A stretch of DNA of 17,208 nt from Planctomycetaceae bacterium (GCA_020426085.1 JAGQQP010000023.1:1-17208); one strand, 5' to 3'; positions 1-8,298 are shown, counted from the first letter of the stretch. Notes: generated by a model not told the origin, from the letters alone. Program-made: numbers and translations.

Positions 1-170
1 CTTTACTAAGAAAGGGTCTACCATGAAAACATCTCTGGCGTAGCAGTTTATTTAGAAAGTGACAGTAACAGATGCGCTCTGTTCATCTGAAATAATTCTA
101 CTGATTGCCAGTACACGATGCAAATTGTATCTGTTCAATTCTGCGACTGCAGTTGAATCATCACTGCAGG
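1..170. other. Left-edge region with no supported gene
   Basis: I see no convincing gene here. A plus-strand frame beginning near 59 lacks a ribosome binding site and runs into the opposite-strand His-rich gene. A six-codon frame (ATG at 23, stop TAG at 41) follows an AAAGG but is too short to call. No stem followed by a T-run is visible downstream of the His-rich gene, so its terminator is not identified. Confidence 0.5.
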
Positions 171-743
171 TTATCGAGCCGAGTTTGGAATGCGTTCCTT
201 CAGAATCATCCGCAGCTCGTGAACTTCCCGTTTTAGCTCATTGACCTCATTTCGCAGTTGCTGCAGCGATTCTCGTACTTCGTGATGGGGGCCGTGATCT
301 GGGTGATGCCTGTGTTCGAGGTGTTGCTGCAGACGCTGATGTTGTTCTTCGGCTTCACGGTGAACCTGATGTGCCAGCTCGGGGAGTCCGGCGTCCTGCA
401 GGTGTTCTGCGGCAACATGCATTTTTTGAATCCGGTGTCGTTGTTCATCCAGACGGCGTTCATGCTCTCGATGGTCTGGATGGCGAGGTTCTCCGGGACG
501 ATCTTCAGGACTGTGATGCCGCATATGCTCTCTTTCGCGGTCTGGACGTTCTGGGCGATCGCGATGTTTTCCACGCTCGACTTCTGATTCCAGAAAACGG
601 TCGATTTGTCTTGAGAGTGGCTCGTCAGAGACCTGGGCAGGGGGTTGTGCTTTGACAACTGTTTCAGAGAAAAAAGGAGTCTGTTTACTCAGCAGGCTGG
701 CAAGAACAAGGATAACGAGAATCGTAGTGAGCGTCGATTTCAT
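171..743 (-). CDS. Secreted His/Arg/Glu-rich coiled-coil protein of unknown function
   Basis: This 190-residue protein belongs to no family I recognise. Residues 1-20 form a Lys-plus-hydrophobic signal peptide or anchor (MKSTLTTILVILVLASLL), so the rest should lie outside the cytoplasm. From about residue 58 the chain is extremely charged: about 21 histidines fall in some 125 residues, with clusters such as RHH, HRHHPDHGPHH and many Arg/Glu/Asp. Stretches around 95-145 and 155-182 have heptad-like Leu spacing (for example SLQQLRNEVNELKREVHEL) and should form coiled coils. The start is ATG at 743 with AGGA about ten bases upstream and a sigma70-like promoter behind it. It appears monocistronic. 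Histidine density suggests metal binding or buffering, but that is inference; a structural periplasmic role is equally possible. Codon use gives no frameshift signal. Confidence 0.75.
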   Translation of the reverse strand: MKSTLTTILVILVLASLLSKQTPFFSETVVKAQPPAQVSDEPLSRQIDRFLESEVERGKHRDRPERPDREREHMRHHSPEDRPGEPRHPDHREHERRLDEQRHRIQKMHVAAEHLQDAGLPELAHQVHREAEEQHQRLQQHLEHRHHPDHGPHHEVRESLQQLRNEVNELKREVHELRMILKERIPNSAR

Positions 744-803
744 GGTGCGCAGTTCCTGTGGCTTCGAGAGATGAAACGATAAAAGTCAGATCAACTTCGC
801 GTT

Positions 804-832
804 ATCATACCCATTTGCGCACGGGGAGTCGA
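804..832 (-). promoter_or_regulatory. Candidate sigma70-like promoter of the His-rich gene
   Basis: On the minus strand TCGACT (827-832) is followed after exactly 17 bases by TATGAT (804-809). The -10 matches consensus at five of six positions and the -35 at four. Transcription would begin near 797, giving a leader of about 54 nt before the ATG at 743. This is pattern evidence only. Confidence 0.4.
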
Positions 833-885
833 GATATTCATAAAATCGGGTGTCCCAGCTCTGCTGTGCAGATGTTGCCAGAGGT

Positions 886-899
886 CTGATTGCAATCAG
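886..899. repeat. 14-bp perfect palindrome over the ABC exporter stop codon
   Basis: CTGATTGCAATCAG reads identically on both strands and contains the TGA stop (896-898) of the exporter. It has no T-run on either side, so it is a poor terminator candidate. It could be a protein-binding site or chance. Confidence 0.35.
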
Positions 900-2986
900 G
901 CAGAACGCTGGCGGACCTGTGCACTGAGCAGATTCTGGTATTGCGGGCAGGAATCGACGAGAGCATGGTGTGGTCCGGTCGCCACGACCTTGCCGGAATC
1001 CATCACGACGATTCGATTCGCGAATTCCAGCAGGCTTTGTCCAACGGAGTGCGTGATGATGAATACGGTTCGACCCGGCGAGAACTCTTTCAATGCTTTA
1101 TGAATCAGGATTTCGCTCTGGGAATCGATGGCGGAAGTCGCTTCATCAAGAATCAGAATTTGCGGATCGCGAAGAATGGCCCGTGCCAGTGCAATGCGCT
1201 GCCGCTGACCTCCTGAGAGCTCATGGCCCTTTTCTCCCACATTATAGTGCAGTCCCTCTGGCAGCTGTTCGGCAAACTGCAGTACATGGGATTTCCTGGC
1301 GACCGATTCAATCTCGTACTGACTGGCATTCGGACGGCCATAGCGAATGTTTTCGAGAATCGAATCGTCAAACAGCATGGTCTCCTGTGAGACCACTCCA
1401 ATATGATTTCGAAGCTCTTTCAGTCGAATGTCCCGGATATCGATTTCGTTAATGAAGATGTTCCCCTTATCGGGATCATAAAATCGGGGCAGCAGGTTCA
1501 CGAGTGTTGATTTACCGGAACCGTTTTCACCAACGACGAGTACCACTTCGCCGGCATTGACTTCCAGATTGACTCCATCCAGAATCGGATCATTATTACG
1601 CGTCGATTCTTTCCGTTGCGCGTAAGTAAAATCGATTTTATTGAATTTGACCGTCTGCACTTCACTGGGGAAGCGTTGTGGTTCGTCGGTTTCTTTCACC
1701 AGTGTTTCACGGTCGATGATCTGAAAAATTCGATCCAGGGCGGCACCGGTTTTTTTCAGTTTTGAATAGACGGAAGACATCTTGCGAGCGGGGTCAGAAA
1801 TCCCTGCCAGCAGTGCGTACATCATCGAAAGCGTGGCAATATCCATCGGGGCCGAGGAAAGTTGAATTCCCCAGATTTCCGTTTTTTGACGCAGGACCAG
1901 GTAGGAACCGGGGATCAGGGCAATGAAAATGGCCATCAATCCCAGCATTTCCGTAGTAGGGCTTGTCAGCGAATCGATGCGGAGAATTCTGAGGGCTTTC
2001 TTGAAGAACTCTTTATTCTCATGATGGAAGCGGTTTCTGTGTTTTCGCGCTCCATTGAAGGCGATAATGACCTTGGAGCTTTCGAAAGACTCTTCCAGTG
2101 TTTTATAAATCCGGGACATGCTCTCCATCATTTTCTGGCTGGCATGTTTCAGCGTTTTTCCGATTTTGTAAAACACGATGGCAATCAGTGGTGCGAATAC
2201 AAACGAGAGTAAAGTCAGCCTCCAGTTGACCATGAAGGCAAATATAATACAGGCGAGTGCTTTCAGAGGTTCACGGACAATTTTTCCCCCCATCAGAGTC
2301 AAACCCTGAGAGACCTGTTGCATGTCGAACGTGAACCGGGACATCAGCGCTGCGGTTCCCTCGGATGAGATACTCTGATAGTCCAGATCCAGAACTTTAC
2401 GAAAACTTTCTTTGCGAATCGCCATGGTGACCAGTTCTACGACACCGCCTACCATCACATCCTGTGTGAAGATGCAGATGCCTTTGATAAAAGTGGTCAC
2501 CAGCAAGAGTCCCAGGATTAACGCGAACGTGTCAAACTGATCTTCCGGGATACGGCTGATAATGTTTGTCTGAATCCATTTGAGAACCAACAGCTTTTGC
2601 GAAGCGGTATTCAGTTTGGTCTGTTGTCGTGTGTGCTCACTGAGTAAATCGACCGGCGCGGCGGCGAGATCCGTTTGTGTCAGTGTCGAGTCTGTAGTGC
2701 TCTTATCGGAGTCTTCTTTTGGATTCTGAGACTGAATCGAATTGGAGAGATCCTTGACGACCTTTGACTTGTCCTGAATGATTTTTTCAGTTTCGCTGAT
2801 CTGATCCTGTACGTAGCCGCCCAGAGTTTCTCCCTGCAGCAGAACCTTGACCACCAGGAATGTGACGGAAAGATTCGCCCCCCAGAGGATCGCTACCATG
2901 ATCGCAAAGAAGAAGGAAACGACCAGTCTTTTACGGTAAGGCCAGACATATTGAATTAATCGCGTAAAACTATTCACAGGATTCAC
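896..2986 (-). CDS. MsbA-like ABC exporter, fused membrane and ATPase domains
   Basis: This is a 696-residue half-transporter of the type IV ABC exporter class (MsbA/lipid A, lipid or drug export family), expected to act as an inner-membrane homodimer. The membrane domain spans about 1-400. The nucleotide-binding domain starts near 445 and holds the A-loop Tyr455, Walker A GENGSGKST (486-494), Q-loop Gln534, signature LSGGQ (590-594), Walker B LILDE (611-615) with catalytic Glu615, the D-loop, and H-loop His646, so it looks fully active. Residues about 50-148, between TM1 and TM2, form a long hydrophilic Ser/Thr/Asp/Gln-rich insert that makes it about 100 residues longer than typical MsbA. 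The start is GTG at 2986; GTG at 2977 is an alternative, and neither has a strong Shine-Dalgarno. The substrate cannot be read from sequence. No terminator follows; a 14-bp palindrome overlaps the stop codon. Confidence 0.93.
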   Translation of the reverse strand: MNPVNSFTRLIQYVWPYRKRLVVSFFFAIMVAILWGANLSVTFLVVKVLLQGETLGGYVQDQISETEKIIQDKSKVVKDLSNSIQSQNPKEDSDKSTTDSTLTQTDLAAAPVDLLSEHTRQQTKLNTASQKLLVLKWIQTNIISRIPEDQFDTFALILGLLLVTTFIKGICIFTQDVMVGGVVELVTMAIRKESFRKVLDLDYQSISSEGTAALMSRFTFDMQQVSQGLTLMGGKIVREPLKALACIIFAFMVNWRLTLLSFVFAPLIAIVFYKIGKTLKHASQKMMESMSRIYKTLEESFESSKVIIAFNGARKHRNRFHHENKEFFKKALRILRIDSLTSPTTEMLGLMAIFIALIPGSYLVLRQKTEIWGIQLSSAPMDIATLSMMYALLAGISDPARKMSSVYSKLKKTGAALDRIFQIIDRETLVKETDEPQRFPSEVQTVKFNKIDFTYAQRKESTRNNDPILDGVNLEVNAGEVVLVVGENGSGKSTLVNLLPRFYDPDKGNIFINEIDIRDIRLKELRNHIGVVSQETMLFDDSILENIRYGRPNASQYEIESVARKSHVLQFAEQLPEGLHYNVGEKGHELSGGQRQRIALARAILRDPQILILDEATSAIDSQSEILIHKALKEFSPGRTVFIITHSVGQSLLEFANRIVVMDSGKVVATGPHHALVDSCPQYQNLLSAQVRQRSA

Positions 2987-3380
2987 TCTGGTGCTCTGAG
3001 GAAGGTGTGTTGTTCTAAGTGTATGAATAACAGTGGATTACGTTGTTGTTCTGAACGTAGGGTTCAGACATTTCAGGCATTCCGATCCGGAGGCTGCCCG
3101 ATGAAATCCGTGAATTAAACTCGGAATTGCAAATCAGGTCCATACGAGATTTTAAGTTCTGCTTATCTGGACAATATGACAGAGGTTTCCCGCAGCTGAG
3201 TCGGGTAGTGAGTGCAGCGGGAAATGCGAACTAATTACGGATCTGTCGTGTCGTGGGTAGAGGCATTTGTGTGAAATTTGTGATATGCTGCCAGTCGGCG
3301 GTCTGCGTTTCTACTTCTCTGCTATTACAATTCCGGCGATTGTATTCTGCGCTCAACTACCCTGAATCGGATTGTACAGG
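2987..3380. other. Divergent intergenic region, ABC exporter / MATE pump
   Basis: These 394 bases separate two divergently transcribed transporter genes and hold no supportable gene; the plus-strand frame at 3253-3570 is a shadow overlapping the MATE gene. Two inverted repeats stand out. TCTGAAC/GTTCAGA at 3050-3056 and 3062-3068 has a 5-base spacer. TTTCCCGC/GCGGGAAA at 3186-3193 and 3217-3224 has a 23-base spacer. Neither is followed by a T-run, so they are possible operators rather than terminators. I found no promoter with good matches to both -35 and -10 consensus in either direction. Confidence 0.45.
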
Positions 3381-4832
3381 ATGGATTCTTCGTCCCTTAA
3401 TAATCAGAACGACTCTTCTGTACGACCGGGAAGCTTACGTGAACTGGCGCATGTCGCCATCCCCCTGGTACTCAGCTGCGGTTCACTTTCGATTATGCAT
3501 GTGGTGGATCGGATCTTTCTGTCCTGGTGGTCAACGGAAGCGGTCGCTGCGGCATTACCCGCCGGCATGATTCAATGGGCCATCATGTCGATCGCCATGG
3601 GCATGGCGACCTATGTGAATACATTTGTCGCGCAGTATGAAGGGGCCGGCCAGAAGCAATATGTTTCTGAATCGGTCTGGCAGGGATTTTATCTGGCGTT
3701 GATCTGGGGAGGCATCCTGTTACTGGGAATTCCTCTTGCCAGTACTTTTTTCCACTGGATTGGTCACGCTGCTGAAATCCAGACTCTGGAAGCGGATTAT
3801 TTTTCCATACTCTGTCTGGGATCGGGGCCCTCATTGATTTCGACGGTTCTTTCCTGTTTCTATACAGGTCGCAGCAAAACCATGGTTGTCATGTGGGTGA
3901 ATCTGGCGGGGGTGCTCGTCAACATGGTGCTGGACTACCTGCTGATTTTCGGAGCCGGTCCGATTCCTGCCATGGGAATCAAAGGGGCCGCGATTGCCAC
4001 CGTACTGGCCAATATTTCGACAATGTTGTTTTATGCTGCAATTATCTTTGCCAGGCATGAAGCCCGGGAGTATGGATTACTCAATCACTACCACTGGAAT
4101 CAAAGTCTGCTCATGCGACTGATTCGCTACGGATTTCCGAATGGAATGCTGTTTTTCGTCGATGTCCTCGGCTTCACCCTGTTTGTGGTTCTGGTCGGAC
4201 GGATCGGAAAGATTGAACTGGCGGCCACCACAATTGCCTTTAATCTGAACTCTCTGGCTTTTGTGCCGATGATGGGAGTCGGCACGGCTGTGATGACACT
4301 GGTCGGTAAACGCATTGGGGAGGGCCGTCCTCAACTTGCTGTCAAAACGACCTGGAAAGCCTTTATTGTCTCGGCTTCCTATATGGCTGTGTTTGCTGTG
4401 ATTTATGTGGGGGTTCCTGAAATCCTCCTCAGTCCGTATCAACCGGAAGTTATGACGGAAGAATTTCAACAGGTGCGGCAGATGACTGTCGTCCTGCTGC
4501 GATTTGCTGCGTTGTTTTCATTTTTTGACGCTCTGGCGGTCATCTTTGGATCGGCGATTCGAGGGGCCGGCGATACGCGGTTCTGCATGTTCTATTCCCT
4601 GATCACAGGCTGGGCCATCATGGTCATTCCGACCTTTTTGATCTGGAAGTACGCGGATGAAAAGATCTTTGGCAGCTGGACTGCCTGTACGGCGTATATT
4701 GGCGTGTTAGGTTTTGGCTATCTGATTCGTTTCCAGGCGGGGCACTGGAAAAAGATGCGGGTCATTGAAGATCACTTTTCGACACCCGAGGTCGAAGCGC
4801 AGGAGCAACCGATACAGGAAGCCTTGTCCTGA
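3381..4832 (+). CDS. MATE-family efflux transporter
   Basis: The 483-residue polytopic membrane protein fits the multidrug and toxin extrusion family, which exports organic cations or other small molecules using Na+ or H+ gradients. Length and roughly twelve hydrophobic segments match the family. The N-terminal half carries the family-like stretch around VDRIFLSWW and AAALPAGMIQW. The second half repeats the fold, with the typical GVGTAVMTLVGKRIGEGRP stretch and an IRGAGDTRFCMFYSLITGW-type segment near the C terminus. The ATG at 3381 was chosen over an in-frame TTG at 3372; neither has a clear Shine-Dalgarno. Substrate and coupling ion are unknown. The stop TGA (4830-4832) lies one base from the stop of the convergent ligase gene, with no terminator between them. 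Confidence 0.9.
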   Translation: MDSSSLNNQNDSSVRPGSLRELAHVAIPLVLSCGSLSIMHVVDRIFLSWWSTEAVAAALPAGMIQWAIMSIAMGMATYVNTFVAQYEGAGQKQYVSESVWQGFYLALIWGGILLLGIPLASTFFHWIGHAAEIQTLEADYFSILCLGSGPSLISTVLSCFYTGRSKTMVVMWVNLAGVLVNMVLDYLLIFGAGPIPAMGIKGAAIATVLANISTMLFYAAIIFARHEAREYGLLNHYHWNQSLLMRLIRYGFPNGMLFFVDVLGFTLFVVLVGRIGKIELAATTIAFNLNSLAFVPMMGVGTAVMTLVGKRIGEGRPQLAVKTTWKAFIVSASYMAVFAVIYVGVPEILLSPYQPEVMTEEFQQVRQMTVVLLRFAALFSFFDALAVIFGSAIRGAGDTRFCMFYSLITGWAIMVIPTFLIWKYADEKIFGSWTACTAYIGVLGFGYLIRFQAGHWKKMRVIEDHFSTPEVEAQEQPIQEALS

Positions 4833-4833
4833 C

Positions 4834-5571
4834 TCAGCGGCGGAGATTCCAGCTCTCCGTCGCGTATTTTTCCTGCACCAGCTGCTGCACCCGATCGAGG
4901 GGGAGTGCGGGTTCTGGTTCCGTTGCCTGCCAGGTTTCGATCAACGAGTCACGAAGCTGGGAGGGCTTGATCTGATAGTTGGTCACGAACTCAAGATGGT
5001 CACGGTGGGAGCGATACTCGGGCTCACGTTCCGGGCTGGTCAGATAACGGGGAATGCGTTCGAGATCGAAATCGTAGAGAATCGTGCCATGATGCAGGAG
5101 TGTGGTCGTTAGCCACCGTTGGGAATTCCCGGAAAACTTGTGTCCTTCGACAGTCAGGTCACTGATGCCACGCACTTCGACTGACAGTTCCGGTTTGAGC
5201 TGATTGAGCGTACCGGAGATTCGGTTCAATATTTCCCGCGTCGTGGCTTCGATGCCGGCCAAGTGCTGTTCAGAGGTGATTCGCAGAAACAGCGAATAGA
5301 TAAAGCAACCGGGGCCCAGCAACACGGTTCCGCCGCCTGTACAGCGACGGAGGACGGGAATCTGATCCTGCAGGCAGGCCTCTTGATTCACATTTTCAGA
5401 GACCTGATTCGAGCTGCCCATGACCACCGCATATTGATCCACTTCCCAGATTCTCAGACACCCCAGAGAATCCTGTTGATTGATCTGATACAAGAGGCTC
5501 TCATCAAGTGCCAGATTTTCAGCGGGAGTCGAGAGCGTCGTGTCGGAAAAGTGACAGCGGAAATCAGACAT
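4834..5571 (-). CDS. Lipoate-protein ligase family (LplA/LipM-like)
   Basis: This 245-residue protein belongs to the biotin/lipoate ligase-transferase fold (LplA, LipM, LipL). Such enzymes attach lipoate, octanoate or a related acyl group to the lipoyl lysine of E2 and H proteins. Visible motifs are RRCTGGGTV (75-83), matching the RRxxGGG acyl-binding loop, and GHKFSGNSQRW (143-153) with Lys145 as the likely catalytic or acyl-binding lysine. The length matches single-domain ligases/transferases and lacks the accessory C-terminal domain of E. coli LplA. A longer frame opens at 5709 but its first 46 residues lie inside lpd; ATG at 5571 places the start 1 nt past the lpd stop and begins a family-like N terminus, so it is preferred. 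Translational coupling to lpd is likely. Whether it is an ATP-dependent ligase or an octanoyl/amidotransferase cannot be decided from sequence. Confidence 0.85.
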   Translation of the reverse strand: MSDFRCHFSDTTLSTPAENLALDESLLYQINQQDSLGCLRIWEVDQYAVVMGSSNQVSENVNQEACLQDQIPVLRRCTGGGTVLLGPGCFIYSLFLRITSEQHLAGIEATTREILNRISGTLNQLKPELSVEVRGISDLTVEGHKFSGNSQRWLTTTLLHHGTILYDFDLERIPRYLTSPEREPEYRSHRDHLEFVTNYQIKPSQLRDSLIETWQATEPEPALPLDRVQQLVQEKYATESWNLRR

Positions 5572-5572
5572 C

Positions 5573-6955
5573 TCAGAAATTGAGCGCCCGTTTATCGACG
5601 GCCAGCGCTGCTTCTTTGACAGCTTCTGCCAGGGTTGGATGGGCGTGGCAGCAGCGGGCGATATCTTCACTGCTGGCACCAAATTCCATGGCGACGGCAC
5701 ATTCGGCAATCAGGTCTCCGGCGCGAGGTCCCAGGATATGAACCCCCAGAACACGGTCCGTCTGCTTGTCTGCCAGCATCTTGACTTTGCCTTCTGTCTG
5801 TCCCATCGCGCGGGCACGTCCATTGGCGATAAAGGGGAAGACCCCTTTGCGGTATTCGATGCCTTCCTCTTTCAACTGCTCTTCGGTTTTTCCGACAGCG
5901 GCAATTTCCGGATTGGTATAGGCGACACTGGGAATCGCATCATAGTTGACATGCCCGTAACCTGTTACCAGGTGTTCGGCAAATGCGACCCCTTCGTCTT
6001 CTGCTTTGTGTGCCAGCATGGCGCCGCCGATTACGTCGCCAATCGCGAAGATCCCTTTGACGGCGGTTTCGTAGTGTGCGTTGACCGGGATGAAGCCTCG
6101 TTTGTCCAGAGCGATGCCGATTGCTTCCAGGCCGAGATTATCTGTATTCGGACGTCTGCCGACTGCGACCAGCACCCGATCGCAGCGGATGGACTTGGCG
6201 TCTGCTATTTCGACATCACAGGTCCTTTTGTTGACTTTCACGCCGGTTACCCGGCAGCCCAGCTGGAATTCGATCCCCTGTTTTTCGAAGATCTTCTGTG
6301 CCTCTTTGGCAATTTCCAGGTCGGTGGTAGGCAGGATGCGATCCAGGTATTCCAACACGGTGACTTTGGCACCCAGGCGACTCCAGACTGCACCCAGTTC
6401 GAGGCCGATCACACCGCCGCCGATCACGACGAGATGCTTGGGGACCTGATCGTAGGAAAGGGCTTCCGTACTTGTGCCCACCCGATCGCCGTCGAGCTCA
6501 ATTCCCGGTAATGTGGAAGGTTCACTGCCGGTGGCGATCAGAATGTATTTTGCTTCCAGCGCGGTGGTTTCATCGCCATTATTAACGGAGACTTTTCCGG
6601 GGGCGGTGATCGTGGCATGACCCGAGTAGCGGGTGATTTTGTTTTTCTTGAACAGGGAATCAATGCCGCCGCCCATGGTTTTGACGGTCCGGTCTTTCTG
6701 GCTCAACATTTTCTCGAGGTCAAGGGACAGCGAGCCGACATTGATGCCGCGATCTTTGAATGTGTGTTCTGCTTCTTTATACAGCTCGCTTGATTCGAGC
6801 AGTGCTTTACTGGGAATGCAGCCGACCCGCAGACAGGTGCCACCGAGCATCCGTTCTTTTTCGATACAGGCCACATTCAAACCCAGTTGAGCAGCACGGA
6901 TTGCTGCAATATATCCACCGGGACCAGCACCGATAATAACCAGATCGTGGTTCAT
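5573..6955 (-). CDS. lpd: Dihydrolipoyl dehydrogenase (E3)
   Basis: The 460-residue flavoenzyme reoxidises the dihydrolipoyl arm of E2, passing electrons through a disulfide and FAD to NAD+. Residues 9-14 (GAGPGG) form the FAD-binding Rossmann loop. The redox disulfide is GGTCLRVGCIPSKAL with Cys41 and Cys46. A second Rossmann motif, GGGVIGLELG, near 179-188 binds NAD. FAIGDVIGG near 305-313 is the second FAD contact. The C-terminal dimer motif HAHPTLAEA carries the catalytic His439-Glu444 pair. Length is normal and all key residues are present. It follows sucB by 62 nt and precedes the lipoate ligase by 1 nt, so it probably serves the 2-oxoglutarate dehydrogenase complex, and possibly pyruvate dehydrogenase or glycine cleavage if no other E3 exists. 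ATG at 6955 is preceded by AGGA and GAG near a hairpin. Confidence 0.97.
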   Translation of the reverse strand: MNHDLVIIGAGPGGYIAAIRAAQLGLNVACIEKERMLGGTCLRVGCIPSKALLESSELYKEAEHTFKDRGINVGSLSLDLEKMLSQKDRTVKTMGGGIDSLFKKNKITRYSGHATITAPGKVSVNNGDETTALEAKYILIATGSEPSTLPGIELDGDRVGTSTEALSYDQVPKHLVVIGGGVIGLELGAVWSRLGAKVTVLEYLDRILPTTDLEIAKEAQKIFEKQGIEFQLGCRVTGVKVNKRTCDVEIADAKSIRCDRVLVAVGRRPNTDNLGLEAIGIALDKRGFIPVNAHYETAVKGIFAIGDVIGGAMLAHKAEDEGVAFAEHLVTGYGHVNYDAIPSVAYTNPEIAAVGKTEEQLKEEGIEYRKGVFPFIANGRARAMGQTEGKVKMLADKQTDRVLGVHILGPRAGDLIAECAVAMEFGASSEDIARCCHAHPTLAEAVKEAALAVDKRALNF

Positions 6956-6963
6956 TTTCTCAT

Positions 6964-6983
6964 TTTCCTGCAGTGACAGGAAA
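6964..6983 (-). promoter_or_regulatory. Intercistronic hairpin ahead of lpd
   Basis: TTTCCTG and CAGGAAA flank a six-base loop in the 62-nt sucB-lpd gap. In the minus-strand transcript the second arm contains AGGA, a possible Shine-Dalgarno, and ends 8 bases before the lpd ATG. No T-run follows, so it is not a terminator. It could tune lpd translation or mark an RNA-processing site. Confidence 0.35.
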
Positions 6984-7017
6984 CCTTTCCAAACCTCTTA
7001 AGATGTGCGTTTGATTC

Positions 7018-8205
7018 TCAGACTTCCATCAGCATGCGTGATGGTTCTTCCAGGACTTCTTTGACTCGTTTGAGGAAGACCACGGCTTCCCGACCGTCTA
7101 CGACACGATGATCGTAAGTCAAAGCGATATACATCATGGGACGAATCACGACCTGACCATTGACGGCAACAGGGCGTTCCTGAATACCATGCATGCCCAG
7201 TACGCCACTTTGAGGCGGGTTCACAATCGGAGTGGAGAGCAGTGATCCGTACACGCCACCATTGGTGATTGTGAAGGTGCCCCCCTGAAGTTCTTCGAGG
7301 CTGATTTTGTTCGCTTTGGCGCGTTGGCCGAAGTCATTGATTTTGAGTTCGATGTCTGCAAAGCTGAGTCGCTCTGCGTTTCGCAGAATGGGGACCACCA
7401 GTCCTTTTCCACCGCCGACGGCGATGCCGATGTCGTAATAATTGCGGAAGACCAGGTCGGTACCGCGAATTTCTGCATTGATCTGTGGATACTGATTCAA
7501 ACCGTCGACGACGGCTTTGACGAAGAATGACATGAAGCCCAGTTTGACGTCATATTTCTTGAGGAACATGTCTTTGTACTTTGCTCGCAGTTCCATGACC
7601 GCCGACATGTCCACTTCGTTGAATGTTGTCAGCAGGGCAGCGTTGGACTGCGCTTCGACAAGTCGTTCCGCGATTTTTTTGCGGATCGGACTCATGGGGA
7701 CAATTTCTTCTTCGCGGTAGGCACCATTTTCTGAAGCGCCGGGAGCCTGATAGCTGAGGGCATCCTCTTTCAGAATGCGTCCTCCCGGGCCGGTCCCTTT
7801 GACGTCCGCAGGGCTCAGGCCCTTTTCTGCCATTACTCGAGCAGCAGCCGGCATGACCCGGTCACCTGATCCGGCGGGAGCAGCTTTGCTGGCAGCAGGT
7901 GCAGGTGCGGCTTCTGCTTTGGCCGGACTCTTTTCCGGGGCAGGTGCTTCAGCCCCTGCGGGACGTTCTGCTTCTTCCAGATAACCGATGACTTCACCAA
8001 CGGCTGCCATCTCCCCGGTTTTCTTCAGAATTTCGACAATAATCCCATCCAGAGGTGCAGGAACATCGAAGGTTGCTTTATCGGTTTCGAGCTCGACAAT
8101 TTCACTGTCCTGAGCGACCCATTTTCCTTCTGCAGCGTGCCAGGCTCCGATTTGGACTTCGGAGATCGATTCCCCTACCGAGGGGACTTTAATTTCAACA
8201 GACAT
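7018..8205 (-). CDS. sucB: 2-oxoglutarate dehydrogenase E2, dihydrolipoyl succinyltransferase
   Basis: The 395-residue protein transfers succinyl groups from E1 to CoA in the TCA cycle. The N-terminal lipoyl domain (about 1-78) carries the lipoylated Lys43 in [12 protein letters not shown]. An Ala/Pro-rich linker (about 80-112) leads to the peripheral subunit-binding domain (about 115-152, ending [14 protein letters not shown]). The catalytic domain (about 170-395) has the succinyltransferase-type TTFNEVDMS and [15 protein letters not shown] stretches and the active site DHRVVDG with His366 and Asp370. The TTFNEV signature favours succinyl- over acetyltransferase. ATG at 8205 was chosen over an in-frame TTG at 8214, because GGAG lies 11 bases before the ATG but only 2 before the TTG. 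It heads a sucB-lpd-ligase unit; sucA is not upstream in this window. Confidence 0.96.
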   Translation of the reverse strand: MSVEIKVPSVGESISEVQIGAWHAAEGKWVAQDSEIVELETDKATFDVPAPLDGIIVEILKKTGEMAAVGEVIGYLEEAERPAGAEAPAPEKSPAKAEAAPAPAASKAAPAGSGDRVMPAAARVMAEKGLSPADVKGTGPGGRILKEDALSYQAPGASENGAYREEEIVPMSPIRKKIAERLVEAQSNAALLTTFNEVDMSAVMELRAKYKDMFLKKYDVKLGFMSFFVKAVVDGLNQYPQINAEIRGTDLVFRNYYDIGIAVGGGKGLVVPILRNAERLSFADIELKINDFGQRAKANKISLEELQGGTFTITNGGVYGSLLSTPIVNPPQSGVLGMHGIQERPVAVNGQVVIRPMMYIALTYDHRVVDGREAVVFLKRVKEVLEEPSRMLMEV

Positions 8206-8298
8206 CGGACACAATACTCCAACCGAGTCACGGGGAAAAAACGTATGTTTTCAGACTTATTTCAGATGATTTTGTTCAATTTGTGAGCAGCAGTTTTG

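Noticed and set aside
23..43. Six-codon frame ATG-AAA-ACA near the left edge
   Set aside because: It stops after six codons. A decayed signal-peptide start is conceivable but cannot be supported.
258..658. Several overlapping frames on both strands across the His-rich gene
   Set aside because: They are shadows of a strongly biased coding sequence. Only the 171-743 minus frame has a signal peptide, a ribosome site and coiled-coil regularity.
3057..3061. GAAC-N5-GTTC as a LexA box
   Set aside because: The Gram-positive-type LexA site has a 4-base spacer and no SOS gene is adjacent; the match is too weak.
3253..3570. 105-codon plus-strand frame at the start of the MATE gene
   Set aside because: It overlaps the MATE coding region in another frame and lacks a recognisable domain or ribosome site.
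5572..5709. Longer N terminus for the lipoate ligase
   Set aside because: The extra 46 residues are read from inside lpd and have no family similarity. ATG at 5571 follows the lpd stop directly and begins the family-like sequence.
5639..6511. 290-codon plus-strand frame opposite lpd
   Set aside because: It is antisense to a complete, motif-verified dihydrolipoyl dehydrogenase and its translation shows no domain.
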